A DNA stretch of 64,000 bases from Saprospiraceae bacterium (GTDB taxonomy: Bacteria; Bacteroidota; Bacteroidia; Chitinophagales; Saprospiraceae). Below, one piece after another: positions 36,401-44,063 of the stretch. Position 1 is the first letter of the stretch. Every line of letters starts with the position of its first letter. Made by a program: the position numbers and the translations under genes. The stretch lies in NCBI GenBank assembly GCA_028285545.1, contig JANQPA010000094.1, positions 24,605 through 88,604 of the forward strand, written 5' to 3'. Under the pieces are notes generated by a model. It saw nothing but the letters and a program-made list of their open reading frames with translations. It was not told where the DNA came from and did not search any database.

Positions 36401-36568
36401 CCTGTGAATGAGACCAATAAGTATTTAGTAGATCTTTTTGAAAAAGATATGAAGCCAATAATGGATCAGATTGATGATTTTTTCAAAAATGATTGGGCAA
36501 AATACAGATCGGATTTAAAGGCATCTAGTCTGGAACTACTTCCAGACTTTTCATCCGAAAAGAAATAA
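33452..36568 (+). CDS. Secreted VPS10/BNR beta-propeller protein (annotated elsewhere as glycosyl hydrolase)
   Basis: The 1038-residue protein has a signal peptide ending TLAQ near residue 23. Residues about 30-730 are a ten-bladed VPS10/sortilin-like propeller with many Asp-box repeats (SENGGLSFTP, SLDGGHTWEF, TTDGGKNWKK, SFDGGETWTK, STDGGFSWKL, SDHGHSWTVI, TQNGGQSWNK). The C-terminal 280 residues hold a beta domain (VSVQVYDDRKQLIRTF) and a helical tail. Such proteins are frequent in Bacteroidota; most have unknown ligand or substrate. A strong terminator follows directly after the stop. Confidence 0.85.
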   Translation: MHKFTLPFLGLFIFFLQTNTLAQPIDMSLFEKIKPRNIGPAGMSGRVTAIDAVVSNPNIIYIGTAAGGVWKSENGGLSFTPIFDGEKVSSIGAVAINQSNPYEIWVGTGEGNPRNSVSSGYGVYHSLDGGHTWEFMGLGETRNIHRIIINPQDPKTVFVGAIGSPWGEHEERGVYKTTDGGKNWKKVLYVDEKTGVGDMVMDPNNPNKLIAAMWEHRRWPWFFNSGGPGSGMYVSFDGGETWTKRSTDDGLPKGDLGRIGLAIAASNSDIVYALVESKKNGLYKSTDGGFSWKLVANKGIGGRPFYYADIFVDPKNENRVYNIHTTADVSQDGGKTFQRFIPTDLIHVDNHALWIHPEDPKLVMNGNDGGFCLTRDGGKTWDYAENLPLGQFYHIRVDNEVPYNIYGGLQDNGSWRGPSQVWRRKGIRNLYWNRIGTGDGFDAMPDPLDSRYGYSLSQGANLNRFDLQTGLRTSIKPYLPTDAPLRYHWNAALAINPHDQKTIYLGSQYVLKSSDHGHSWTVISPDLTTDNPEKQQQVKTGGLSLDNSGAENHTTIISIDPSTLKEGIIWTGTDDGNIHLTQNGGQSWNKVSEGIKGWPEAGWVAQVNASLHKEGEAYAVVNNYRQNDWKPYLYHTSNFGKSWTSLINENSGVWGHTLALAQDPVSENLLFLGAEDGLYVSIDKGKSWTKWQNFPSIPARDLVIHPREHDLVIGTFGRSVWILDDIRPLREMAQKGYQKAVDQALHLFPVPDAYLSFLGEPNGYRSTGNGLFFGENRQQGALLTFYAKEANNGKKVSVQVYDDRKQLIRTFKADIATGMNRINWNLRQAGVSMPSLNRPKKDAPEPSGHSVIPGQYRIVLTYGDHKSESMLRVKSDPSYTITKDQMQAKAKLIDHHNNNVAKFSEKMYQLGEAKELAELMKKQLGKEEKYEELVASSKSIVEQIDEIVIQISGPSDVQGMYRDPELLNSKLFGASRSLQDIIYPVNETNKYLVDLFEKDMKPIMDQIDDFFKNDWAKYRSDLKASSLELLPDFSSEKK

Positions 36569-36607
36569 AAAAAAGCAATTGCGGCGTCCCGCCGCAATTG
36601 CTTTTTT
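36569..36607. terminator. Bidirectional intrinsic terminator
   Basis: An 18-bp perfect stem pairs 36569-36586 with 36590-36607 (loop TCC). The stem has a GC-rich tip (gcggcg) and ends in A6/T6 on both sides, so it works in both orientations. It separates the VPS10-like gene (+) from cysS (-), whose stop codon it reaches. Confidence 0.92.
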
Positions 36608-38111
36608 AACTTTTTGTCCAGGCCGTTCCATCCTTCCCATCCTTTAACTCAATACCCAGAGCCTTCAGATCATCGCGAATTTTATCAGAAGTAGCCCAGT
36701 CTCTTCTGAGACGAGCTTCCTGGCGCAAATCAATCAAAACATTCATGATGCCATCTACTACGCCATCCTCATCTTCTGCAATACTTTCCTCCTTGAGGCC
36801 AAAAACATCAAATACATAGTCCTGGAAAGTCTTTTTGACCAGGTCTAATGTTTCAGCTGTCAGGTCATTAAAGGACAATTGCCCTCCTTTTAAGCTGTTA
36901 ACCTTAGGGACGATTTCAAATAATCGAGCCAATGCCTTTGGTGTATTAAAATCGTCTGACATTTCTTCATGAACTTTTGCTACCAGTTCCTGAAGGTCTT
37001 TGTCCAGCTTACCGGCTTTTCCATTTCCTGGGTGCTGCAAGTTTTGTAGTACTGAAAGTGCATCCATCAGTCGATGGTAGCCTTTTTCGGCTGCCTGCAA
37101 TGCTTCATCCGTAAGGTCCATGGTACTTCGATAATGAGTCTGAAGCATAAAGAAGCGAATCACCATTGGGCTGTATCCTTTGGAGATGTGCTCCACCTTT
37201 TCTCCATCAATGGTTTTGCCTGTAATCAGTTCATCAGGAGAAATGGTGTTTCCTTCGGATTTGGACATTTTTTTGCCATTCAGCAATAACATATTGGTAT
37301 GAAGCCAATAACGGGGTCCTTCGCAATTGCAAGACCCAACATTTTGGGCAATTTCATTTTCATGGTGTGGAAATTTCAGGTCGTTTCCACCACCGTGGAT
37401 GTCGAATTGCTCTCCAAGATATTTTCTACTCATGGCTGAGCATTCCAGATGCCATCCCGGGAAGCCTACACTCCATGGGCTGTTCCATTTCATGATATGC
37501 TCTTCAGAAGCTCTCATCCAGATGGCAAAATCGACAGGATTTCTCTTTTCATCCTGGTTTTTCAGATCTCTGGATTCCGCAATTAAGTCATCAATTTTTC
37601 TTCCGGACAATTCACCATAAATTCCTTTCTCTGCTTTAAACTTTACCGTGTCGAAATAAACGGAACCATTAGCCTCATAGGCATAGCCATTATCTATAAT
37701 TTGTTGAACCATTTCAATCTGTTCGGGGATATGCCCTGTTGCTCGTGGTTCAATGTTCGGAGGAAGAGCATTAAAAATACTCATCATCTCATGAAAGTTG
37801 ATGGTAATTTCCTGGGCTATCTCCATGGGCTCAAGGTTTCTAATCTTAGCCTCCTGGCTCACCCGGTCCTCCCCATCATCCAGCAAGTGCCCTACATCGG
37901 TAATATTACGAACATACCTGACACGATACCCGAGATAGAGCAAATAGCGATAAATGATATCAAAACTTACAAAGGTTCGGCAGTTACCCAGGTGAACATC
38001 TTTATATACGGTAGGGCCACAGACGTACATGCCAACAAAATTCTCATGAAGGGGCTTAAAAGTTTCTTTTTGTTTTTTGGGACTATTGTAAAGCTTTAAC
38101 TCTTTTTGCAT
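36606..38111 (-). CDS. cysS: Cysteinyl-tRNA synthetase
   Basis: From ATG 38111 the enzyme has 501 residues. The class I signatures are clear: CGPTVYKDVHLGNCRTF (HIGH-type motif HLGN plus the first Zn-ligand Cys), WHLECSAMS, GGGNDLKFPHHENEIAQ and KMSKSEGN. The C-terminal anticodon-binding part is complete (LRDDLKALGIELKDG-like end). It charges tRNA-Cys. A longer in-frame start at 38180 would add 23 unrelated residues and is rejected. Confidence 0.97.
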   Translation of the reverse strand: MQKELKLYNSPKKQKETFKPLHENFVGMYVCGPTVYKDVHLGNCRTFVSFDIIYRYLLYLGYRVRYVRNITDVGHLLDDGEDRVSQEAKIRNLEPMEIAQEITINFHEMMSIFNALPPNIEPRATGHIPEQIEMVQQIIDNGYAYEANGSVYFDTVKFKAEKGIYGELSGRKIDDLIAESRDLKNQDEKRNPVDFAIWMRASEEHIMKWNSPWSVGFPGWHLECSAMSRKYLGEQFDIHGGGNDLKFPHHENEIAQNVGSCNCEGPRYWLHTNMLLLNGKKMSKSEGNTISPDELITGKTIDGEKVEHISKGYSPMVIRFFMLQTHYRSTMDLTDEALQAAEKGYHRLMDALSVLQNLQHPGNGKAGKLDKDLQELVAKVHEEMSDDFNTPKALARLFEIVPKVNSLKGGQLSFNDLTAETLDLVKKTFQDYVFDVFGLKEESIAEDEDGVVDGIMNVLIDLRQEARLRRDWATSDKIRDDLKALGIELKDGKDGTAWTKS

Positions 38112-38206
38112 GATGTGATTTCTTAAGTAGCGCAAAAGCAGCGGCCACTGTTTTTGCGCTACTAGTTTATAGATTTGCACAAAAATAATAAAGTGATTGA
38201 AATCCC

Positions 38207-39277
38207 CTAAAGTCTGGGTTCAATAATTGTTGAAACGGGCTTGTGATCTGAAAAGTTCCTTTTTCCGGTATAAAATGAAGTAATTTGAAACAATGGAGCT
38301 ACAAAAATATAGTCAATTCGGAGTCCTGGAATAGGTCCAGTATAAGTAGTTGCAAAACCATTTCCTTTTTCCTTAAAAGAATCTTGTAATCCCATTGAAA
38401 GAATTCGATAAGAATAGGAAAGCGGGACATCATTAAAATCTCCACAAATGATCACGGGGTGGGGGCTTTCCTGAATCTCTTTGGCAATTTCTTCTGCCTG
38501 TAATGCTCTTTTTTGAGCTGCTTTTTTATAACGGCCCATGATTCCTTTGATTCTGGACCAGGTCTTTTTTTCTTTTAAATTCCCATTTTTCCGAACCTCC
38601 TCTGTCATCCCTGTAATGCCATTGGATTGTAGATGAACATTAAAAACTCGGATAATTTGTCGATCATTCCATTTTATATCTGCCCATTGGTAGCCGTTTG
38701 TGGAAGATTCAAAGTATTTGGATTGTGTTTTTATGACAGGAAGTTTGGTTAGTATTCCTAAACTTCCTTTACCCTGTATGGTTTTGTATGCTGGATCTAC
38801 AGGATTCTGTTTAAGTGCTCTGCACTTTTTTATAGCATAGGGCAAGTTTGGAACTTCTTGAAAGCAAAAAATCTGCGATTTCTCCTGAGCGATCAAAGTA
38901 GCAAATTCAAAATAAGCCTTACTTTTTTCGGTGTTTTTTTGATCTTTTGGAACGATACTATGTGCGTTAAAGGAGCTAAGTTTTATATTATGTTCGAGAT
39001 TTTCTTTTATTCTACTACTATTGAACCCTATATAAGAGCGAACATACCCCCAGCCCATAATAATGGTCAGCAGAGAGAAAATAAAATATCTTTTTCGTGT
39101 ACCCAGCCAAAAGAGGACGAAGGCGAAATTAAAAAAGAGGAGCCATGGAAAGATAAGTCCAAAAAATGTGATGGGCCAAAAGATGGAAGGGCTTACAAAA
39201 GGAGCCAGATAAGCGAGCAGGGTAATGAACAACAGAGAAACATTGATCCAACGCAGATGATTTTTTATTCGCTTCAC
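38207..39277 (-). CDS. Membrane-anchored endonuclease/exonuclease/phosphatase family protein
   Basis: The 356-residue protein starts with two to three membrane helices (residues about 12-80) followed by an EEP domain: SFNAHSIV, CFQEVPN, CGDFNDVP, LRIDYIFVA and SDHKPVS supply the metal and catalytic residues. EEP enzymes cleave phosphodiesters in nucleic acids, lipids or inositol phosphates; the orientation of this domain relative to the membrane is not certain. It follows the rhomboid gene by 9 bases and is likely co-transcribed with it. Confidence 0.88.
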   Translation of the reverse strand: MKRIKNHLRWINVSLLFITLLAYLAPFVSPSIFWPITFFGLIFPWLLFFNFAFVLFWLGTRKRYFIFSLLTIIMGWGYVRSYIGFNSSRIKENLEHNIKLSSFNAHSIVPKDQKNTEKSKAYFEFATLIAQEKSQIFCFQEVPNLPYAIKKCRALKQNPVDPAYKTIQGKGSLGILTKLPVIKTQSKYFESSTNGYQWADIKWNDRQIIRVFNVHLQSNGITGMTEEVRKNGNLKEKKTWSRIKGIMGRYKKAAQKRALQAEEIAKEIQESPHPVIICGDFNDVPLSYSYRILSMGLQDSFKEKGNGFATTYTGPIPGLRIDYIFVAPLFQITSFYTGKRNFSDHKPVSTIIEPRL

Positions 39278-39286
39278 AATTTAAGT

Positions 39287-40267
39287 TTAGCGTTTGCTGG
39301 CATTAAAAAGAAACTCCTTTTCTTCTTCCGTCAGGCTTTCATAACCTGATACTTTTATTTTATCCAAAATAGCATTCAGTTTTTCTTCATAGTTTAGATT
39401 ACCATCTGATTGTTGATTACCACGTCGACTCCGGCTGCTCCCTGATTGTTGCTTTTTCTTTATTCCAGAAGTGTTTTTATAGACTACTTTTGGTTTTCTT
39501 CGTTGTCCTCCTCTGCCGGAGAAAAACCCTCTCATTCTATCGAGAATATTATTAACGGTCAGGGCCCAGTCATTGCCTTCCTGTAGTTGGCGAACAAAAA
39601 GGAAGCCTAAAAGTGCTCCTCCCAGGTGGGCAAAATGTCCCCCTGTATTCACATCTGAAGCCAGGCTAAATAAATCCAAAAGGACCAGGGCCATTACAAT
39701 ATATTTCAGTTTAATATCACCCAGTAAGAGTAGCCGCATCACATATTCCGGTGCGATGGTTCCTGCTGCGACAATAATGCCCATAACGGCACCAGAAGCA
39801 CCATAGGCATAACCATTAGGGCCGGAATAATTTAATAGGTTGGCAGTAAGGAAATAAATTAGCCCCCCTGCTAATCCAGCGATCAAATAAATGGGTAAAA
39901 TCCGTTGGTTTCCAATAAAATCTCCTACAATACGACCAAACCAGTACATCAAGAGCATGTTCCATAAAATATGCCAGAAACCTTGATGCAGAAACATGCT
40001 GGTGATAATGATCCAGGGGTGGGTCAGCACAAACTTCCAGTTGGCTGACATGCTAAAGAATTTGAAAAAGGCCAGATAGCTCTCGTAGAAAGAAGATTGT
40101 GTATAGAGTTGGCTAGGGTCATGTGGGCTAAATTGAAAAGCAATATAAAAGCCCAGGTTTACCAGGTTCACCAGAATGAAGATGGCAATATTAACTACTA
40201 TAATACGGCGGACCATATTACCATTAATAAACTTTTCCTTTTCCTCTTCCCAAATTGACCGTAACAT
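39287..40267 (-). CDS. Rhomboid family intramembrane serine protease with C-terminal tail
   Basis: From ATG 40267 the product has 326 residues with six membrane helices. The rhomboid dyad is present: Ser in GASGAVMG and His in GHFAHLGGALLG. A cytoplasmic tail of about 90 residues is basic and Ser/Arg-rich (SGSSRSRRGNQQ), ending in a conserved short motif (LNAILDKIKVSGYESLTEEE). It cleaves transmembrane substrates. A GTG/ATG start 10 codons upstream (40297) is possible. It is the first gene of a pair with the EEP protein. Confidence 0.92.
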   Translation of the reverse strand: MLRSIWEEEKEKFINGNMVRRIIVVNIAIFILVNLVNLGFYIAFQFSPHDPSQLYTQSSFYESYLAFFKFFSMSANWKFVLTHPWIIITSMFLHQGFWHILWNMLLMYWFGRIVGDFIGNQRILPIYLIAGLAGGLIYFLTANLLNYSGPNGYAYGASGAVMGIIVAAGTIAPEYVMRLLLLGDIKLKYIVMALVLLDLFSLASDVNTGGHFAHLGGALLGFLFVRQLQEGNDWALTVNNILDRMRGFFSGRGGQRRKPKVVYKNTSGIKKKQQSGSSRSRRGNQQSDGNLNYEEKLNAILDKIKVSGYESLTEEEKEFLFNASKR

Positions 40268-40539
40268 CTTATACTTTTTTCTTATAAAACTCAACAATTG
40301 TGAACCATCCCTAAAATCTAAATGATATTATTCCTTGGCTTTTCTAGAAAATAAGGGAAGTAAAATTGAAGTAATTCGCCTACGGCTCTTGAAGTAGGGT
40401 AGAAATAGTTTGTTTTAATCTAAAATTAGTTTATTCTTAGCTACTTCTACTTTACTTCTATATATTTCTATCTACTTCATTTAGTTTCACATATATTAAT
40501 CAATGCCTCCAAAATTCAGGATAAGTCATAATTAAATCT

Positions 40540-41337
40540 TTAATTCGACCGGTAATTATCAAACCTGGAGCCAAATTTCCTCCAGTACAAAATTAATAAG
40601 ATTCCTGATAAAGCTCCACCTAAATGCGCAAAGTGGGCGATATTATCCCATGAAAACTGATTGACTCCCAAGAATAGCTCTATTATCATCAATACTGGAA
40701 TAAAATATTTTGCTTTAATCGGGATAGGAAGAAATATCAACATCAGTTCAACATTAGGGTAGTAATATCCAAATGCCAACAACAAACCATACACTGCTCC
40801 GGAAGCGCCAACTACTGGAACGTCCATCTTCATTTGCACAAATTGCCCCATTTCACGGGTAGCGGCCTGAATAGCCTCTGGGGTCGCATTGGCAACACCA
40901 TCTCCTACCCTTGCAATAAACTCTTTATATTCTTCACTGCGCTCTAGAGGAACCTTTTTGAAAAACTCCCAGAAGGTGTCATAATTGGGCACTTCCTGAA
41001 AGGCAGTCATCGCCGCCTGAAGGCTATTGATGTCATAATAAGTATATAGTAAATGAAGAATAGCTGCCCCAAAAGCACAGAAGAAATAAAAGAAAAGGAA
41101 TTTTTTAGGCCCCCACAATGCTTCTAATTGAGCACCAAAAATCACCAACGCAAACATATTAAAGAACAAGTGAAAGATGCCGGCATGCATAAAAAAGTGG
41201 GTTGCAATCTGCAATGGCAAAAACTTGTCTGAGGCGGGGTAGTGTAAGGCTAATATATCTGCCCCGAAAACCTGATCCGCTAAAAACACCAACACGTTGA
41301 TGATTAGCAAGTGTTTAACTACATCTGTAAGCCGCAT
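40540..41337 (-). CDS. Rhomboid family intramembrane serine protease
   Basis: The 265-residue protein has the catalytic Ser in GASGAVYGLLLAFG and His in HFAHLGGALSG, with HFFMHAGIFHLFFNMF for the HxxxN oxyanion region. A soluble insertion of about 70 residues (TAFQEVPNYDTFWEFF to EMGQFVQM) interrupts the region before the catalytic Ser. It is a separate paralogue of the upstream-coded rhomboid at 39287-40267, separated by 272 bases. It sits next to mutL, an arrangement common in Bacteroidota. Confidence 0.93.
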   Translation of the reverse strand: MRLTDVVKHLLIINVLVFLADQVFGADILALHYPASDKFLPLQIATHFFMHAGIFHLFFNMFALVIFGAQLEALWGPKKFLFFYFFCAFGAAILHLLYTYYDINSLQAAMTAFQEVPNYDTFWEFFKKVPLERSEEYKEFIARVGDGVANATPEAIQAATREMGQFVQMKMDVPVVGASGAVYGLLLAFGYYYPNVELMLIFLPIPIKAKYFIPVLMIIELFLGVNQFSWDNIAHFAHLGGALSGILLILYWRKFGSRFDNYRSN

Positions 41338-41487
41338 GATTCTTTATAATTTCAAACCCTTTGCCTGATAGTTAGACGAGCTTGTTAATAATAATATTCT
41401 GAACAATAAGCAATAACTCATTTTAAATTCCTAAATCTTTCGACAAATACCACTCTTAATCAAGAGTAATTCTGTAAAAGAAACAAG

Positions 41488-43371
41488 TTAATGGCCAAAT
41501 CGTTTGGTTAATTCATCCAATTCAAAAGTAAGAAAACAATTTTTCCCAGACGGACTTTTAAATGGAACCTGGCAGGCGAATAACCTGTCAATAAGTTCTT
41601 TCATGACCTCAAGTTCTAAACTTTCCCCTCTTTTTATCGAAGCACTTTTAGCAAGGGACTGAGCCATATTTTCAAATAATCCAAGATCTAATTTGAGGTT
41701 ATTTTTATACTGCTCGATCAGATTCTCAAAAAGATCGGCTGTTTTTATTTTATTATTGACCATTTCGGAGGGGACCCCATTAACAGCAAAAGCTGCATTT
41801 CCCAATGACTTAATATCGAATCCAAGGGTAGCCATCTGAGGGATGAGGTCCTCAAAAAGTAAGGCGTCTGCTGGAGCAAGGTCAAAGGTTTGGGGAAAAA
41901 GTTGGTGTTGAGTAGTTGATTTTTGTTGTTGTAAGATCGCTAGATATTGCTCATAAAGTATTCGTTCATGAGCAGCTTCCTGATCAATAAGCAGAAAACC
42001 GGATTTGATCTGACTGACAATATACCGATTATGAATTTGATAAGGTGCTTTATATACTTTTTCCTCCGCCTTACCAGGTGATGCTGATACCTCCTGTGGA
42101 TCATCGCTCCAACTGCTTTCTAAGGTTAAGGTTGCTTCTTGGTTCTGATCATTGCCACCCTGGTCATCGGTCTCAGCCTGCATAATGGCATAAAGTTCTT
42201 CCCAGCTTCCCAATTGTTGTTTTTCATCTTTAGGTTTTCGGGGTTTGAGAACTTCCTTTTTATTGTCCTGCTTGGATTCGGAATAAAATCGAATGGGAGT
42301 ATCTGGATTTTTTTGTTGTTCCAGCGGACGCATAGGTCTGGTGGTAAAACTAATCTCCTGATCGAAATCCAAGGTTGGAATAGCCTGGCCAAGTGCATGT
42401 CGGGCTGCCACTTTTAGGTAGTTATAAACTAAGCGTTCATCATCAAATTTAATCTCCTGCTTAGTAGGATGTACATTGATGTCGATGGTTTTAGGATCCA
42501 CATCAATAAATATGATATAAAGTGGGAAGGTATCGGCAGGGAGCAGGTTTTCATAAGCCCCCAAAATTGCATGATTCAGGTACGGGCTTTTGATAAATCT
42601 TTTATTGATGAAAAAAAACTGGTCACCCCTTGTTTTTCGAGCGAATTCAGGTTTGCCAACAAATCCGGATATTTTCAAGACGTCGGTATCTTCATGCAGA
42701 GGGATTAATTTTTTGTTGCTATTATTTCCAAGAATTGAAATGACTCTCTGCCGAAGATTTCCTGGCTGGAAGTGGTAAACTTCAGTATTATTATGATGCA
42801 AGGAGAAAAAAACATCCGGATTAGCCAGAGAAATCCGTTGAAACTCATCTATAATATGTTTCATTTCAACGGAGCGGCTCTTCAAAAAACTTCTCCTGGC
42901 AGGAGTATTAAAGAAGATGTTTTTTACAGCTATACTTGTCCCGGATTGATTATACTGACAAGGTTCTTGGATTTTGACCTCAGATCCTTCAACCAACAAG
43001 CGTATTCCAAGCTCATCTATCTTTCTACGAGTGCGCATTTCGACCTGTGCAATGGCGGCAATAGATGCCAGTGCTTCGCCTCTGAAGCCCATCGTTCGGA
43101 TGGCGAACAAATCATTGGTTTTTTTAATCTTGGAAGTGGCATGGCGCTCGAAAGACATTCGTGCATCCGTTTCTGACATCCCGCAACCATTATCGATTAC
43201 TTGAATCAAGGAGCTTCCTGAATCCTTAACAATCAGTTGGATGCGAGTACTCCCTGCATCAATCGCATTTTCCATCAATTCTTTTACTACAGATGCAGGT
43301 CTTTGTACAACTTCACCAGCCGCAATCTGATTGGCGATTGCATCGGGAAGTAGCTGAATGATATCAGCCAT
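41488..43371 (-). CDS. mutL: DNA mismatch repair protein MutL
   Basis: The 627-residue protein contains the GHKL ATPase motifs ENAIDAGSTRI, DNGCGM and GFRGEALASIAA in the first 110 residues, the transducer domain to about 330, a variable linker and the C-terminal dimerisation domain. The region corresponding to the endonuclease motif DQHA(X)2E(X)4E reads DQEAAHERILYE from Asp463, with Glu for His; the acidic pattern is kept. It couples MutS recognition to strand incision. A small membrane-protein gene precedes it by 31 bases. Confidence 0.97.
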   Translation of the reverse strand: MADIIQLLPDAIANQIAAGEVVQRPASVVKELMENAIDAGSTRIQLIVKDSGSSLIQVIDNGCGMSETDARMSFERHATSKIKKTNDLFAIRTMGFRGEALASIAAIAQVEMRTRRKIDELGIRLLVEGSEVKIQEPCQYNQSGTSIAVKNIFFNTPARRSFLKSRSVEMKHIIDEFQRISLANPDVFFSLHHNNTEVYHFQPGNLRQRVISILGNNSNKKLIPLHEDTDVLKISGFVGKPEFARKTRGDQFFFINKRFIKSPYLNHAILGAYENLLPADTFPLYIIFIDVDPKTIDINVHPTKQEIKFDDERLVYNYLKVAARHALGQAIPTLDFDQEISFTTRPMRPLEQQKNPDTPIRFYSESKQDNKKEVLKPRKPKDEKQQLGSWEELYAIMQAETDDQGGNDQNQEATLTLESSWSDDPQEVSASPGKAEEKVYKAPYQIHNRYIVSQIKSGFLLIDQEAAHERILYEQYLAILQQQKSTTQHQLFPQTFDLAPADALLFEDLIPQMATLGFDIKSLGNAAFAVNGVPSEMVNNKIKTADLFENLIEQYKNNLKLDLGLFENMAQSLAKSASIKRGESLELEVMKELIDRLFACQVPFKSPSGKNCFLTFELDELTKRFGH

Positions 43372-43402
43372 AGTGTTTGCTTACTTTTTTAAAATTCAAA
43401 AA

Positions 43403-43717
43403 TTATTCAATAGCCTTGGCAATATCTGGAACCAGGTCTTTTAAGAACAAGTAAGTTATAAAAATTAGTATGGCAATAACAATAAAAAGCATCAAATTAG
43501 ATCTTCTAACCTGAGATTTTCGATATTGGTGATTTCCTTTATAGCCTTTTCTAAAACTACCGGAGATTCTTGCCTTGCTCGCTTCTACCCCACGCTCCTG
43601 CATATCTTTAATTCTTTGCATGCGTTCATCCAGTTCCTCTTTTTTAGGATCCCAGTATCGCGGTTTGTAGGTAAATTGTTGATGCTTAGGAACCCTAAAG
43701 AATTTTAATAAAGCCAT
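43403..43717 (-). CDS. Small conserved single-pass membrane protein next to mutL
   Basis: The 104-residue product has a charged N-terminal part (FRVPKHQQFTYKPRYWDPKK, DERMQRIKDMQE) and one C-terminal helix (LMLFIVIAILIFITYLFL). I recognise it only as a small protein typically found upstream of mutL in Bacteroidota; no function is known to me. It is 31 bases from mutL and likely shares its transcript. Confidence 0.7.
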   Translation of the reverse strand: MALLKFFRVPKHQQFTYKPRYWDPKKEELDERMQRIKDMQERGVEASKARISGSFRKGYKGNHQYRKSQVRRSNLMLFIVIAILIFITYLFLKDLVPDIAKAIE

Positions 43718-44063
43718 TTTTTAATTGTTTAGATAGATAAAATACACTTTTTATTTCACAAATAAAATAAAGTCTCGTTACAATGTCGAATGCCTGATTT
43801 TTTGCAAAAAAAAAGCCGCTCTTTTCTGTAATTCTCTTTGTAAATTTGCCTCCAGAGGCTTAGCTTGATTACTGTTCATTACGGTAAGGATTGAACCAAC
43901 ACCAAATACCAACAGGAGGCATTTTATAGAACAGATGCTGTTAATCAAAGTTTTTGGTGTTTTATACCGTATAGCAGTTATCAACTAAATTGCATTTTGA
44001 ATTGTACCTAATGACAGATACTATTATTTTTGAGGCTCTTTTTTCAGCATATAAAATAAAGCC
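43718..44063. other. Divergent intergenic region between the mutL unit and purF
   Basis: This 346-base region holds no convincing gene; a short reverse frame at 43778-43984 looks like chance. It contains a small palindrome GCCTC-CA-GAGGC (43848-43859), a 9-bp stem pairing 43898-43906 with 43953-43961 that encloses a 5-bp hairpin (43930-43942), and a promoter-like element for purF at 44002-44032. No known riboswitch was recognised. Confidence 0.5.
44002..44032 (+). promoter_or_regulatory. Putative Bacteroidota-type promoter of purF
   Basis: TTG at 44002-44004 and TATTTTTG at 44025-44032 match the -33 TTG and -7 TAnnTTTG elements with a 20-base spacer. The purF start codon lies 31 bases downstream. 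Confidence 0.5.

Noticed and set aside
43778..43984. Reverse-strand open frame of 68 codons between the mutL unit and purF
   Set aside because: No recognisable domain or signal, biased composition, and it overlaps the nested stem structure; it looks like chance.
43718..44063. Purine or PRPP riboswitch in front of purF
   Set aside because: The stem structure lies upstream of the likely promoter and lacks known aptamer core motifs.
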